Counted from the stretch's first letter, positions 42,393-52,199 are shown. The stretch is 64,000 nucleotides of DNA from Pseudanabaena sp. Chao 1811 (GCF_027942295.1 NZ_CP101416.1:3210501-3274500); one strand, 5' to 3'. The notes: a model not told the origin generated them from the letters alone. Program-made: numbers and translations.

Positions 42393-42520
42393 TAACGTCA
42401 GTTCGGGTTAAGCTGGCAAATTTTAAAACCCAAAAATCTTGCTTAGCAAGGCTTTTGGGTTTTGAGAGAGGGTTTGCGTAGCAAACCCTCTCTCAAAACC
42501 CATATCTCGAACTCGCATTA
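42393..42520 (+). repeat. Convergent-pair repeat, copy 4
   Basis: 128 bp, 7 bases after the rne stop. Left end TAACGTCAGTTCGGGTTAAG; right end ATCTCGAACTCGCATTA. First hairpin is shortened (CTTGCTTAGCAAG with CCCAAAA/TTTTGGG); second is complete (GGGTTTGCGTAGCAAACCC). It is 48 bases from the stop of the convergent kinase gene. Confidence 0.85.
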
Positions 42521-42529
42521 CAAATAAGA

Positions 42530-42558
42530 ACAAAAGGGACGCAATGCGTCCCTTTTGT
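42530..42558. terminator. Hairpin after the kinase gene
   Basis: Perfect 13-bp arms 42530-42542 and 42546-42558, loop AAT, 10 bases past the kinase stop. Confidence 0.8.
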
Positions 42559-42568
42559 TTATGGATTG

Positions 42569-44326
42569 TTAAAAGACTAGATCTATAGCTAACTTTTTGA
42601 GATTAATTACATGGAGCTTATAACCTGAGATGTCATTAGTCGCGATCGCCACTAAATTAATATCAATTGGCGCGATCGCTGTAACTTCACCATCAATGAT
42701 TAAGTTGCTAATATTATTGCCGCGTAAATCTAGCAACATTAAAATTGTTTGATAAGCGTTGTAATTCGCTGTAATCGTATAGCCCCAAGGCGTAGCTGCC
42801 ATCAAGATGACTTCATACTCTAATGGTATTCGCACTAAACGATAGGGTTTGAGATCGAGCAAATAAAGATTTTGACTATTGCCTGCTTCTCGTAAAAGTA
42901 CGCGATCGCTAGTAAAAGTGGCGATACCTGACTCGATCGGTATCGGCAAAGCCAGACGATACATAATATTGCAACGACGGGAAATGACGATCGCGCGACT
43001 TTCATTAGTTTCGGGTTTATTGGCGATCGCAACCAGATGATGCTGATCAAAGGCAATAATGCAGCTTAAATCTCTAGTCGCAAACTCTAAACGCATCGCC
43101 CTGCCATAGACAAGATTTCTAATTTCAAGTTGCTTGCCTGTGGATATTGCAAACCAATCTCCGTGAGGTGAAACCGTCCATTTAAATGGCTGGGTAGATT
43201 GATATAAAGATTTTGGTTTACCCTGTACAAACTGATAAAGCGATCGCTTCGTCAGAGCAAATAAAGACTTTTTCGTAAAGACAATCTCCTCAATTTGGTG
43301 TTCAGATTTCGCAATTAACTCTTCTTGATCAAGGTTGAGACTATGCCAACGTAAATGCAAACTTGATGTGCTATAAAAACGCGCTTTACCTGCCCCCGCT
43401 AAGCCCACAATTCTCTCAGACACATCTTTTTGGGCAAAATTATTTGTATGTTGAGAAAACAGAACTGTTGTACAACTTTCGATATCAGATCCTGATTTGA
43501 ACTGACCAAAATTTATCTGACTAAAATCTTCAGAATTAATAGCTGCTAACAGATCTAAACGCATCTCTTGAGCTGATGTATAGCGGCGCTTAGGTAGTTT
43601 TTCCAGCGATCGCGCAATTACTGCTTGTAGCGATCGGGGCAAACTATCAGGAACAATTACCCTTTGATTTAAATGGGCGTTCATTAGTTCAGTAGGCATC
43701 CCTGAAAAAGGTCGCTTACCAACTAACAGCTCATACAAAATAATGCCCACCGCATAAAGATCTGACCCTTCTGAAAATTGACCATAAAATCGTTCAGGAG
43801 CCATATAACCAGGGGAACCTGTATTACTACCATCAGAGCCAATTTCTTGACTAAGACGGGCAATCCCAAAATCAGAGATCTTTGCCTTCCAACCCTTGGC
43901 AGTAATCTTTAATAGGACATTTTCAGGCTTGATATCACAATGAATAATATTGGCGGTATGGGCATGTTCTAAACCCAGCAAAATATCATTAACTAAATCA
44001 AAGCATTGCTGTACCGATAATGCCTTGGGATAGTTCATCAAATCTCGGAGAGTTCCACCCTCGCAATAGTCCATCACCAAATAACGGTAATTGAGGTGAT
44101 GCACCAATGCCGTACAAGACACAATATTTTCATGTTGTAGGGTCAATAAAAATCGTAACTCTCTTAACAGTTTGCTCGTAGGAAACCGCTTGTTTTCCAG
44201 TTCCTTAAGGGCAACCAGATTTCCTGTATCTCGTACACGCGCACACAAAACTTTTCCGAATTGACCTCTGCCAACTAAGCCTAAAATCCGATATTTAGAG
44301 AACTGTGAGTTAGCTTTTGCATTCAT
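42569..44326 (-). CDS. Ser/Thr protein kinase (non-RD) with beta-rich C-terminus
   Basis: 585 residues from ATG 44324-44326 (a TTG seven codons before is the alternative). Eukaryotic-type kinase domain about 8-260: LVGRGQFGKVLCAR, Lys in VALKELENK, HCDIKPENVLL, DFGIARL, GSPGYMAPERF. The catalytic loop reads HCD in place of HRD, so it is a non-RD kinase that may not need activation-loop phosphorylation. The rest has no membrane helix and consists of about 300 residues in repeated beta strands (VTAIAPIDINLVAIATND) that could form a propeller. Substrates are unknown. Confidence 0.85.
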   Translation of the reverse strand: MNAKANSQFSKYRILGLVGRGQFGKVLCARVRDTGNLVALKELENKRFPTSKLLRELRFLLTLQHENIVSCTALVHHLNYRYLVMDYCEGGTLRDLMNYPKALSVQQCFDLVNDILLGLEHAHTANIIHCDIKPENVLLKITAKGWKAKISDFGIARLSQEIGSDGSNTGSPGYMAPERFYGQFSEGSDLYAVGIILYELLVGKRPFSGMPTELMNAHLNQRVIVPDSLPRSLQAVIARSLEKLPKRRYTSAQEMRLDLLAAINSEDFSQINFGQFKSGSDIESCTTVLFSQHTNNFAQKDVSERIVGLAGAGKARFYSTSSLHLRWHSLNLDQEELIAKSEHQIEEIVFTKKSLFALTKRSLYQFVQGKPKSLYQSTQPFKWTVSPHGDWFAISTGKQLEIRNLVYGRAMRLEFATRDLSCIIAFDQHHLVAIANKPETNESRAIVISRRCNIMYRLALPIPIESGIATFTSDRVLLREAGNSQNLYLLDLKPYRLVRIPLEYEVILMAATPWGYTITANYNAYQTILMLLDLRGNNISNLIIDGEVTAIAPIDINLVAIATNDISGYKLHVINLKKLAIDLVF

Positions 44327-44640
44327 ACGAGCAACTTCAAGTCTCAAAAACTGCTTTCTTCGTGCGCTTGAACAAGGCAGTTATCTAACTCCTGTTAAAT
44401 TTAATGATATTTCCTGAAATGATGGTACGACAATCACTAGGCTAAAAATAAAAAATAGTGAAGCAAACTGCCTCTATTCCATTACTTTTAGGGTTTTCGG
44501 ATCATAGCGATCGCATTGCTTAACATTTCGTTGCAAAACATCTAGAGAGATGTCCAAAGATTGTCGATATCATGGTAAAGATTGATATATAAAACGTAAT
44601 ATTTCTCAGCTAAATCGTTCTTCAACGTTAATTCAAATTT
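44327..44640. other. Divergent gap upstream of petC
   Basis: 314 bases between the kinase and petC starts. No terminator hairpin; a promoter for petCA is expected here, but no box was assigned with confidence. Confidence 0.5.
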
Positions 44641-45180
44641 ATGAGTCAAGCTTCTGCATCCGCCGATGTTCCTAGCATTGGTCGTCGTCGATTTCTAAAC
44701 CTAGTTTTAGGGGGGTCTGCTGCCGTAACCACCCTTGGTGCTGCCTACCCATTCTTGGCATATTTTGTACCTCCATCTCGTGGTGGCGCTGGCGGTGGTG
44801 TATCCGCTAAAGATGCCTTGGGTAAAGATATTATTGCTTCGGCTTTCTTGGCAAGTCATCAACCCGGTGAACGTGAGCTTGCTCAAGGACTTAAAGGCGA
44901 CCCCACCTACATTGTTGTTACTGAAAATAGAGAAATTGCTTCCTACGGATTAAATGCAGTTTGTACTCACCTTGGTTGCGTTGTACCTTGGAATGCTGCC
45001 GAGAACAAGTTTATTTGCCCTTGTCATGGCTCTCAGTACAACAACGAAGGTAAAGTTGTCCGTGGTCCTGCGCCTCTGTCCCTTGCTCTTGCCCATGCCA
45101 CAGTTGAGGATGACGTTGTACAATTTAGCACTTGGACGGAAACTGACTTCCGCACCAATGAAGCTCCTTGGTGGTCTTAG
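44641..45180 (+). CDS. petC: Cytochrome b6f Rieske iron-sulfur subunit
   Basis: Passes electrons from plastoquinol to cytochrome f. 179 residues. N-terminal twin-arginine-like start ([22 protein letters not shown]) with one membrane anchor, a glycine-rich hinge ([14 protein letters not shown]), then the 2Fe-2S site boxes [11 protein letters not shown] and [10 protein letters not shown]. Ends in WW-S (APWWS) as usual. petA follows after 53 bases, so petCA is a two-gene operon. No strong ribosome-binding site. Confidence 0.98.
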   Translation: MSQASASADVPSIGRRRFLNLVLGGSAAVTTLGAAYPFLAYFVPPSRGGAGGGVSAKDALGKDIIASAFLASHQPGERELAQGLKGDPTYIVVTENREIASYGLNAVCTHLGCVVPWNAAENKFICPCHGSQYNNEGKVVRGPAPLSLALAHATVEDDVVQFSTWTETDFRTNEAPWWS

Positions 45181-45233
45181 TAGTTTGCCAGAACTCTTTG
45201 CAATCGGTATTTAAATCACATTTGAACTCATAC

Positions 45234-46217
45234 ATGAAAAAAGCTTTATCCCGTGCTAAACGACTACTTGTCGGCGTTAGCCTATGCGTCCTCACCAGCT
45301 TGACTTTGTTATTTGGACTGAATAACCAGTCTGCCTTTGCTTATCCTTACTTTGCCCAAGAAGCTTACAAAACTCCTCGTGAAGCAACTGGCAAAATTGT
45401 CTGTGCTAACTGTCACTTAGCGAAAAAGGGGATTGAGCTAGAATTGCCTCAATCTGTTAAGCCCGATTCTGTATTTGAAGCAGTAGTAAAGGTTCCCTAC
45501 GACCACACCAAACAGCAAGTAGCTGCTGATGGTAGCAAAACAGGTTTGAATATTGGTGCAGTTTTAGTATTGCCTGAAGGTTTCAAGATTGCTCCTGAAG
45601 AGCGCTTATCTGAAGAATTAAAGGAAAAAACTAAAGATATTTATTACCAACCCTACAGCGACGATCAAGAAAATATCGTTCTTGTTGGTCCTATCTCTGG
45701 TGATGAGTATTCCGAAATTGTATTCCCAGTCCTTTCTCCTGACCCTGCAACAGACAAGAATATCCACTTCTTGAAGTATTCTGTATACGCAGGTGGTAAC
45801 CGTGGTCGCGGTCAAGTTTACCCCACTGGTGAAAAGAGCAATAACAACGAATATACTTCTTCTGTTTCTGGTCTAGTTACTCAAATTAGCCCGATCGCTC
45901 CTAATGAAGATGAAGGTATCTATGGCGGTTATGAAATCTCTATCCAAACTACCGATGGCAGCATTGCCGTAGAGAAGGTTCCTGCTGGTGCTGAGCTAGT
46001 TGTCGAGCCTGGTAGTGAGGTTAAGGTGGGTGCACCTCTAACTACTAATCCTAACGTTGGTGGTTTTGGTCAGCATGATGGCGAAATCGTTCTTCAAGAC
46101 CCTCGCCGCATTCAAGGTTTACTAGCATTCTTCGCCGCAGTAATCGTTACTCAAATTCTGTTAGTACTGAAGAAGAAGCAAGTCGAAAAGGTTCAAGCTG
46201 TAGAAATGAACTTCTAA
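45234..46217 (+). CDS. petA: Cytochrome f
   Basis: 327 residues from ATG 45234; the longer open frame overlapping petC is not used. Signal peptide 1-38 ([21 protein letters not shown]; cut after SAFA), mature N-terminus [25 protein letters not shown], where Tyr is the heme axial ligand and CANCH the heme c attachment. C-terminal membrane helix ([17 protein letters not shown]) and stromal tail [15 protein letters not shown]. Lumenal domain of b6f that reduces plastocyanin or cytochrome c6. Confidence 0.98.
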   Translation: MKKALSRAKRLLVGVSLCVLTSLTLLFGLNNQSAFAYPYFAQEAYKTPREATGKIVCANCHLAKKGIELELPQSVKPDSVFEAVVKVPYDHTKQQVAADGSKTGLNIGAVLVLPEGFKIAPEERLSEELKEKTKDIYYQPYSDDQENIVLVGPISGDEYSEIVFPVLSPDPATDKNIHFLKYSVYAGGNRGRGQVYPTGEKSNNNEYTSSVSGLVTQISPIAPNEDEGIYGGYEISIQTTDGSIAVEKVPAGAELVVEPGSEVKVGAPLTTNPNVGGFGQHDGEIVLQDPRRIQGLLAFFAAVIVTQILLVLKKKQVEKVQAVEMNF

Positions 46218-46281
46218 AAAACAAACACCCAATGGGTGCTTGTTTTGTAATTAAAGGCGGTGCATTGCACCGCCTTTAATT
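46218..46281. terminator. Two hairpins after petA
   Basis: First: AAAACAAACACCC/GGGTGCTTGTTTT with one mismatch, loop AAT, right after the petA stop. Second: perfect 15-bp arms 46249-46263 and 46267-46281, loop ATT, before the convergent frr stop at 46290. Confidence 0.85.
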
Positions 46282-46289
46282 TTTGAATG

Positions 46290-46838
46290 TTAGATTGTGG
46301 AAATTTCTTTTTCTTTTTCGGCAGTTACCTTATCGATAGTTTTAACGAATTTTTCCGTTAACTTATCTACTTGCTCTTGTTGACTTTTAGAATCATCTTC
46401 AGAAATTTCTTTTGCTTTTTCTAGCTTGCGAATTGAATCGATCGCATCCCGACGCACATTCCGAATTGCAACTTTGCCTTCTTCGGCAAGCTTAGCGACC
46501 ATCTTTACCAACTCTTTACGACGCTCAGTAGTTAAAGGTGGAATATTTAAGCGAATGCTCGTGCCGTCATTATTAGGGGTTAGCCCAATATCAGACTCAG
46601 AAATGGCTTTTTCGATCGCCCGCATGGTTGAACGATCAAAGGGTTGAATTTGCAAGGTGGTTGCATCAGGCGAAGAAATATTTGCCAAAGCCTTGAGATG
46701 CGTTTCTGCACCATAATATTCCACCGTAATCCGATCTAACAGCGAAGCATTAGCACGCCCCGTTCGCACACTATTAAAATTGTGCTGGGTCGCTTCTACA
46801 GCTTTCTGCATTCGCGCCTCAACATCAGTTAACTTCAC
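46290..46838 (-). CDS. frr: Ribosome recycling factor
   Basis: Splits post-termination ribosomes with EF-G. 182 residues from GTG 46836-46838, the family length; the ribosome-binding site GGAGG lies five bases upstream, so the earlier in-frame start at 46862 is not used. Marks: [46 protein letters not shown]-like [14 protein letters not shown]. The start lies inside the end of pyrH (14-base overlap), suggesting translational coupling. Confidence 0.96.
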   Translation of the reverse strand: MKLTDVEARMQKAVEATQHNFNSVRTGRANASLLDRITVEYYGAETHLKALANISSPDATTLQIQPFDRSTMRAIEKAISESDIGLTPNNDGTSIRLNIPPLTTERRKELVKMVAKLAEEGKVAIRNVRRDAIDSIRKLEKAKEISEDDSKSQQEQVDKLTEKFVKTIDKVTAEKEKEISTI

Positions 46839-47583
46839 AGGAACCTCCAACATAAGTACCAATCGATTCTCCCATGACGACGCGACGAATGTTACCTGTT
46901 ACACCGAGATCAAACACAATAATTGGGATGCCATTTTCTTTGCAAAGTGCAAAAGCTGTAGCATCCATAACGCGCAGATCATTGATGAGAGCATGGTCAA
47001 AACTAACGGATTGAAACCGCTTTGCCTCAGGATTTTTCTTGGGGTCGCTGTCATAAATACCATCGACCTTGGTTGCCTTCAGGATGACATCGGCATTAAT
47101 TTCGGCTCCCCGTAAAGCGGCAGTTGTGTCAGTGGTGAAATAAGGATTACCTGAGCCTGCGCCAAAAATAACCACCCGATTGTTTTCAAGGTGGCGAATG
47201 GCACGACGGCGGATATATGGCTCTGCGATTTCCTGCATGGCGATCGCTGACATTACTCGGGTGGGAATCGGATCGTCCAAATGCTCAAAGGCATCTTGTA
47301 AAGTCAGAGCATTCATCACGGTGGCGATCATACCAATGTAATCAGCCGTAGCGCGATCCATACCCTTGTCCGCACCATTAATACCCCGAAAGATATTACC
47401 TCCACCAACAACGATTGCTACCTCAATGCCATCACGAACAATTTCGGCAACCTGTAAAGCAATATTTTGAACAACTTCAGGATCAATACCAAAACTGCGA
47501 GCGCCCATGAGCGCCTCGCCACTGAGTTTTAATAAAATGCGTTTATATTTTGGGAGTTCTTGACTTGTAATGACTGCGTTCAT
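46825..47583 (-). CDS. pyrH: Uridylate kinase
   Basis: Phosphorylates UMP to UDP; a hexameric bacterial enzyme of the amino-acid-kinase fold. 252 residues. Marks: [39 protein letters not shown], and [23 protein letters not shown]. It precedes frr on the same strand and overlaps it, as in most bacteria. Start ATG 47581-47583. Confidence 0.97.
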   Translation of the reverse strand: MNAVITSQELPKYKRILLKLSGEALMGARSFGIDPEVVQNIALQVAEIVRDGIEVAIVVGGGNIFRGINGADKGMDRATADYIGMIATVMNALTLQDAFEHLDDPIPTRVMSAIAMQEIAEPYIRRRAIRHLENNRVVIFGAGSGNPYFTTDTTAALRGAEINADVILKATKVDGIYDSDPKKNPEAKRFQSVSFDHALINDLRVMDATAFALCKENGIPIIVFDLGVTGNIRRVVMGESIGTYVGGSCEVN

Positions 47584-47776
47584 GTTTCATTCCTACTAGT
47601 TATTTAAAAGACGGCAGGATCTTCGGTTTAGGAGCGGCGTACCTATCCTAATTTCTAGATCACCATCTATAGAGCGATCGCTGTTTATGGTTTTCTCTCT
47701 CTAGATCAGACGTATCTACATACCATTGCGGTTTCTACGACAAATGGCGTAACTTAACTAACTCTACATAATCTAT

Positions 47777-48673
47777 TTAGTCCTTTGCATACTCTGGACG
47801 GTGATTGTTGTCACCATCAATGCCTTGCAGAGAAGCATTAGAAAAATCTGTGCAATTTAAATTTGTGCCATTGAGGTTAGTTCTTAGTAAAGATGCACCT
47901 TTAAAATCGGCTTTATAGCAATTGGATTTACTAAGATTTGCGCCATCGAGACGCGCTCTACCTAACTGAGCATCAATCAAAAAAGCTCCATTAAGGTCGG
48001 CTTCCTGTAGATTGGCATCATTAAGATTGGCACTACTTAGATTTGCCCCACTGAGATCAGTTTTGGACAATAAAGCATCACTGAGATTGGCAGCATACAA
48101 ATTCGCATGGGAAAGATCAGATGCGGAAAGATTTGCCTGACTAAGATTAGCTTCACTGAAGCTTGCCCCACTCAAATTAGCGCCTTGAAAATTTGCACCG
48201 TTTAGTTTTGCCCCATCTAGATTTGCTCCTTTCAAAAATGCTTCGGTGAGATTTGCGCCTTCTAGGTTAGCTCCGACTAGAGATACACAACTTAAATTTG
48301 CTCCTGTTAAGTCCGAATTTACAAGACTCACAGCATTTAGATTAGCGCCAGTGAGGTCAGCATCTTTGAGATTAGTCCTTTCTAACCTAGCACCATGCAA
48401 ATCAGCCTTAATCAGACTAGCACCATTTAGATCTGCCTCACAGAGATTTGCATCATTTAGACTTGCTCGATATAGAACTGCCGCATTTAGCTTTGCGCCA
48501 TATAAATTTGCTTCATTTAAAGTGGTTGCCGATAGGTTAGTTTCACTGAGATCGGCGTTATTGAGGGCGATCGCTGTTAATCCTGCACCACTGAGATTTT
48601 CACCACTGAGATCGATTTCACTAAAATCTCGAAAGCCCTTGTTATAGCGATCGACAAGTTCTCTAGCTTTCAT
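47777..48673 (-). CDS. Pentapeptide-repeat protein, copy B
   Basis: 298 residues from ATG 48671-48673 (AAGAG upstream; an in-frame TTG at 48715 is the alternative). Short N-terminus MKARELVDRYNKGFRDFSE, then about 50 A(D/N)LXX repeats forming a right-handed quadrilateral helix. It lies 46 bases after copy A on the same strand. Pentapeptide proteins are very common in cyanobacteria; function here is unknown. Confidence 0.9.
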   Translation of the reverse strand: MKARELVDRYNKGFRDFSEIDLSGENLSGAGLTAIALNNADLSETNLSATTLNEANLYGAKLNAAVLYRASLNDANLCEADLNGASLIKADLHGARLERTNLKDADLTGANLNAVSLVNSDLTGANLSCVSLVGANLEGANLTEAFLKGANLDGAKLNGANFQGANLSGASFSEANLSQANLSASDLSHANLYAANLSDALLSKTDLSGANLSSANLNDANLQEADLNGAFLIDAQLGRARLDGANLSKSNCYKADFKGASLLRTNLNGTNLNCTDFSNASLQGIDGDNNHRPEYAKD

Positions 48674-48719
48674 TACTCTTTCACACCATGTTTTTGTTGA
48701 TTCAGCTTCTCGCAAGGAT

Positions 48720-49925
48720 TTATTTATCTGTTGGCAAAATCGCGCCTGTCATGTTTGCTCCATCTAAATTTGTCCATAACATGAAAGCCCCTTTTAAATT
48801 TGTCCACAGCATAAATGCTCCCTTAAGATTTGCACCTGTCAAGCTGGCTCTGGTGAGATTGGCACGATTGAGATTCGCTCGGTTTAAGCTGGCTCCGTTT
48901 AATACTGCTTCATCGAGATTTGCACCCGTCAAATTCGCTTCATTCAAAATCGCATTATGCAAATTGGTGCGAATTAAATAAGCACCGCGCAGATCGACAT
49001 TACTGAGATCCGCTCCGCTTAAATTTGCGCCCATCAAATTTGCACCACTCAAATTTGCACCACTGAGATTGGCATTAGAAAGATTTACCCCGTTCAAATT
49101 TGCACCACTGAGGTTTGCCTTCATCAAAAATGCCCCCGTGAGATTTGTCCAGCTCAAATCGGCTTCGATAAGATTGGTTTCGTTTAAATTTGCCCAGCTC
49201 AGGTCGGAACCAATGAGATTGGCTTTCTCTAAGTTTGTACCCTGCAAATTTGCCCAACCTAAATTTGCTCGACTCAAGGAGCCGCCACTCAAATTCGCAT
49301 GAACTAGATCGACGGCATTGAGATTCGCTTCATTGAGAATTGCACCACTAAGATCGACTCCATGGAGTTCAGCACCCGTGAGATTCGCTTCTGTCAAATC
49401 AACATTCATCAAGCTGGCTTGACTCAGATTTGCGCCACTAAGATTTGCCTTAATCATTAATGCGCCTGTAAAGTCAGAGCTACTAAGATCGGCTCCTAGC
49501 AAATTCGATTCGATAAAAAATGTGCCATTGAGCTTAGCCTGACTGAGATTTGCTCCATTGAGGCAGGCTCCAGTTAAAGTGGCAAGACTAAGATCTGCAT
49601 TGATTAAAGAAGCGCTCGTCAGATTGGCACTATTGAGATTTGCTGCCACTAAATAAGCATCATTCAGGCAAGCTCGTTGGAGGTCGGCACTGATTAACAG
49701 CGCAGAAGTGAGATTAGCTTCTGTGAGATTAGCTTCGACTAGATTAGCGCGACTAAGATCGGTTTCATGGAGAAATGCCCCTGTCAGATTTGCTTTTGCA
49801 AGCATTGAGTCTGCAAGTTTGGCGTTACTGAGATTCACGCGCTTAAGATCTGCCCCCTTGAGGTTGATTCCTTCTAGGCTAGATTTGGTAAGATTTGCTT
49901 TGGTAAAGTCGGTAAGAAGATTCAC
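48720..49925 (-). CDS. Pentapeptide-repeat protein, copy A
   Basis: 401 residues, nearly all A(N/D)LXX repeats (about 75) from residue 8 to 395, with only a short start MNLLTDFTKANL. No signal peptide or membrane segment. Such a long uninterrupted repeat helix would be a rod of about 19 turns. Adjacent to copy B on the same strand, consistent with a duplicated pair. Confidence 0.92.
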   Translation of the reverse strand: MNLLTDFTKANLTKSSLEGINLKGADLKRVNLSNAKLADSMLAKANLTGAFLHETDLSRANLVEANLTEANLTSALLISADLQRACLNDAYLVAANLNSANLTSASLINADLSLATLTGACLNGANLSQAKLNGTFFIESNLLGADLSSSDFTGALMIKANLSGANLSQASLMNVDLTEANLTGAELHGVDLSGAILNEANLNAVDLVHANLSGGSLSRANLGWANLQGTNLEKANLIGSDLSWANLNETNLIEADLSWTNLTGAFLMKANLSGANLNGVNLSNANLSGANLSGANLMGANLSGADLSNVDLRGAYLIRTNLHNAILNEANLTGANLDEAVLNGASLNRANLNRANLTRASLTGANLKGAFMLWTNLKGAFMLWTNLDGANMTGAILPTDK

Positions 49926-50142
49926 GCCTGCCTCATTTTGATTCGTTGTACTCGTTACATTTCAAGAAGATTTTTGAGCATATAAATGTTCCTTTAGGTT
50001 CCCTAATTTCTCCTTGATTGGGCTTAACAAGATGGCTGCGTCTCAACTTAATACAATTAGAATACATGAGGAAAATGGTGATGCGATCGCCTTGCAATAT
50101 TTGGCTTAGATGCTGGCTGAGATACTAAGGTTTTCATAACGA

Positions 50143-50946
50143 ATGACAAATATAGATGTAGATACAAATCAACAGGATTTACGAGAAGATTTGCACCAAC
50201 CTGTTATGGGTAAGGTGTATTTGGTAGGTGCAGGTCCTGGAGATGCGGGCTTAATGACTCTTAAGGGTAAGGCACTATTAGAAACCTGCGATGTGGTGCT
50301 GTACGATGCCCTAGTCAGTGACGAAATTCTTGCCATGATTAATCCGATCGCTGAAAAAATCCACGCAGGTAAGCGTCGTGGTAATCATTCGCTTTTGCAG
50401 GAGGAAACCACCCAGCTATTGATCGAAAAGGCTCAAGAACATGCAATTGTTGTACGTTTGAAAGGGGGCGATCCGTTTATTTTTGGGCGTGGTGGTGAAG
50501 AATTGGCGGATTTGCGAGCCGCAGGGATAGCGGTAGAAGTTGTGCCAGGAATTACTTCAGGGATAGCAGCTCCAGCCTATGCAGGAATTCCCTTGACTCA
50601 TCGCGATTTTAGCTCGTCGGTTATTTTTGTCACTGGGCATGAATCAGCAGGGAAATATCGCCCACAGGTGCAATGGACAGCGATCGCGCAGGCGGCGGAA
50701 ACGATTGTGGTATACATGGGACTGCATAATTTGGGGGAAATCGTTACCAAATTAGAATTAGCAGGTTTGCCAGAATCAACACCTGTAGCCTTAATCAGAC
50801 AGGGGACACGCGCCGATCAGTCAGAATTGATTGGCTGTTTGGGTAATATTGTCGGATTGGTGCAGGAGGCAATGTTTGCTCCACCTGCGATCGCCGTTAT
50901 AGGCAATATTGTCAATTTTCGCAATTGCACCCAAATGTTAAACTAA
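50143..50946 (+). CDS. cobA: Uroporphyrinogen-III C-methyltransferase
   Basis: Adds two methyl groups from SAM to uroporphyrinogen III to give precorrin-2, feeding siroheme (needed by the sulfite reductase at 13.9 kb) and corrinoids. 267 residues. SUMT marks: VYLVGAGPGDAGLMTLKG, VRLKGGDPFIFGRGGEE, VPGITSGIAAPAYAGIPLTHR, and YMGLHNL. An ATG 21 codons later is possible. Ends without a hairpin, 22 bases before the HepT-like gene, so the two may be co-transcribed. Confidence 0.95.
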   Translation: MTNIDVDTNQQDLREDLHQPVMGKVYLVGAGPGDAGLMTLKGKALLETCDVVLYDALVSDEILAMINPIAEKIHAGKRRGNHSLLQEETTQLLIEKAQEHAIVVRLKGGDPFIFGRGGEELADLRAAGIAVEVVPGITSGIAAPAYAGIPLTHRDFSSSVIFVTGHESAGKYRPQVQWTAIAQAAETIVVYMGLHNLGEIVTKLELAGLPESTPVALIRQGTRADQSELIGCLGNIVGLVQEAMFAPPAIAVIGNIVNFRNCTQMLN

Positions 50947-50968
50947 TCTTTTTAAGGGAAAAAAGCTA

Positions 50969-51349
50969 ATGGGAACCAGTGAAGTGAGTATTCCTGCTGA
51001 AATAGATGACAATAACCATCGTCTTGAAGTTCAGATACACGATATTTTAGAAGCGCTTACTGCAACTGAGTCATTTGTAGCGGGGATAGATTTTTTAGAG
51101 TTTAGTCGCGATCAAAAGACAATCTTTGCAGTGGAACGAGCGATCAGTATTATCGGAGCAACGGCAAGACGGTTGCCGATTAGTTTTATGGATCGATATC
51201 CCCAAATTAATTGGCGGAGCTTAACTAGTGTCGGTGATAGCTTGATGTTTGGTTATTTAGAAGTTGATCTGAATACTTTATGGAAGTTAACTCAGCAGGA
51301 TGTACCTTTTATTAAGGCACAGATGAAAAAAGCGATCGCAAATTTATAG
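50969..51349 (+). CDS. HEPN/HepT-like protein lacking catalytic residues
   Basis: 126 residues. The helix order of the HEPN-type HepT toxin is visible: DILEALTATESFVAGI, FLEFSRDQKTIFAVERAISIIGATA, then NWRSLTSVGDSLMFGYLEVDLNTLWKLTQQDVP. Typical members have R-x(4-6)-H-x-Y in the last segment; here the Arg and His positions read Gly and Phe (VGDSLMFGY). So ribonuclease activity is unlikely. The usual partner, a MntA nucleotidyltransferase, is absent; its neighbour is cobA. AAGGGAAAAAAG precedes the ATG. Confidence 0.7.
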   Translation: MGTSEVSIPAEIDDNNHRLEVQIHDILEALTATESFVAGIDFLEFSRDQKTIFAVERAISIIGATARRLPISFMDRYPQINWRSLTSVGDSLMFGYLEVDLNTLWKLTQQDVPFIKAQMKKAIANL

Positions 51350-51383
51350 AATTTGAGAGTGAGTCCTTTTGGGACTTACTTTC

Positions 51384-52199
51384 TTAAATCAGCTTTCCGC
51401 AAATCCATCCCTCGAGGCGATCGCAGGTTTCGGGAATTCCATAACTTGGTTGTTGCAATGTCCATGCGGTTTGAATTGCAGCAAATAAGGCATCTATGGT
51501 GTCGCCTGAAGCATCTTGAGTGCATTCGGAGGCGAGAGCATTGTTGATATTGACACCAAAGCTGTATGCCTCTTTGAAACTAGGCGATCGCACTTGATTA
51601 ATCATCTCTTGACGTAAAAGTTGCATCTCTAGGGTTTGTTTGCGCTTTTCGTCAGATTTATAGCCGTGTTTACCAATGAGACTTCTGGCGATGATGGCAG
51701 GATAAACCTCAAGGATGATGCGTGGATCGTTGGTGGGATGACAGGGCAAAATGCTAAATCCTGCTGCTAGCATTCTTGGTGCGCCTTCAAAAAACATCTT
51801 GCCCACTGGCACACCATAGATTTTCATGGGACTAATTGCCCCTGTGAGTTTGTCCGTATGTCGCAAATGTTCGCGATCGCCGATCGCGCGATCTTGACGG
51901 TATTGATTTAAAGTTGCCACAAATTCAGTCTTAGACATTTGCCCGACGATCTGGACATATTCTGCCCAAGTCTTGCCCCATTGCAAATTTTCTATTAATT
52001 TACGCGGTTGTCCGAGGGGGAAGTCAACTCCTGCTATCCAAGTAGGCGATCGCCTTAGGAATTCCATAAAAGAGGAAAAGTCGATAAAGCGATAGAACTT
52101 CTCAATATGTAAAATATCTACTTCTATCCAAGCCTCTGCTAAGACGATTGCCTTCGTTTTACTAGGAGCGCTTGTAAAATCAATTCCATATACTTTCAT
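51384..52199 (-). CDS. DUF429-family protein
   Basis: 271 residues with the DUF429 pattern: MKVYGIDFTSAPSKTKAI (acidic RNase H-like first strand), AGVDFPLGQPR, ...LEVYPAIIARSL and a C-terminal DTIDALFAAIQTAW. The fold is RNase H-like and may bind a metal through Asp7 and the Asp of DTIDAL; function is unproven. Converges with the HepT-like gene; a hairpin and an element with terminal repeats separate it from the kinase at 52342. Confidence 0.82.
   Translation of the reverse strand: MKVYGIDFTSAPSKTKAIVLAEAWIEVDILHIEKFYRFIDFSSFMEFLRRSPTWIAGVDFPLGQPRKLIENLQWGKTWAEYVQIVGQMSKTEFVATLNQYRQDRAIGDREHLRHTDKLTGAISPMKIYGVPVGKMFFEGAPRMLAAGFSILPCHPTNDPRIILEVYPAIIARSLIGKHGYKSDEKRKQTLEMQLLRQEMINQVRSPSFKEAYSFGVNINNALASECTQDASGDTIDALFAAIQTAWTLQQPSYGIPETCDRLEGWICGKLI

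Noticed and set aside
45168-45233. Longer start for cytochrome f overlapping petC
   Set aside because: The signal peptide begins at ATG 45234; the extension would place extra residues before it.
46839-46862. Longer start for ribosome recycling factor
   Set aside because: GTG 46838 has GGAGG in front and gives the standard 182 residues.
48246-49941. Several plus-strand open frames across the pentapeptide genes
   Set aside because: They arise because the A(N/D)LXX code keeps the opposite strand free of stops; their translations are simple Arg/Phe/Ser/Leu repeats with no start signals.
49926-50142. Cobalamin riboswitch before cobA
   Set aside because: The B12-box-like core was not found here or upstream of cobQ and cobD.
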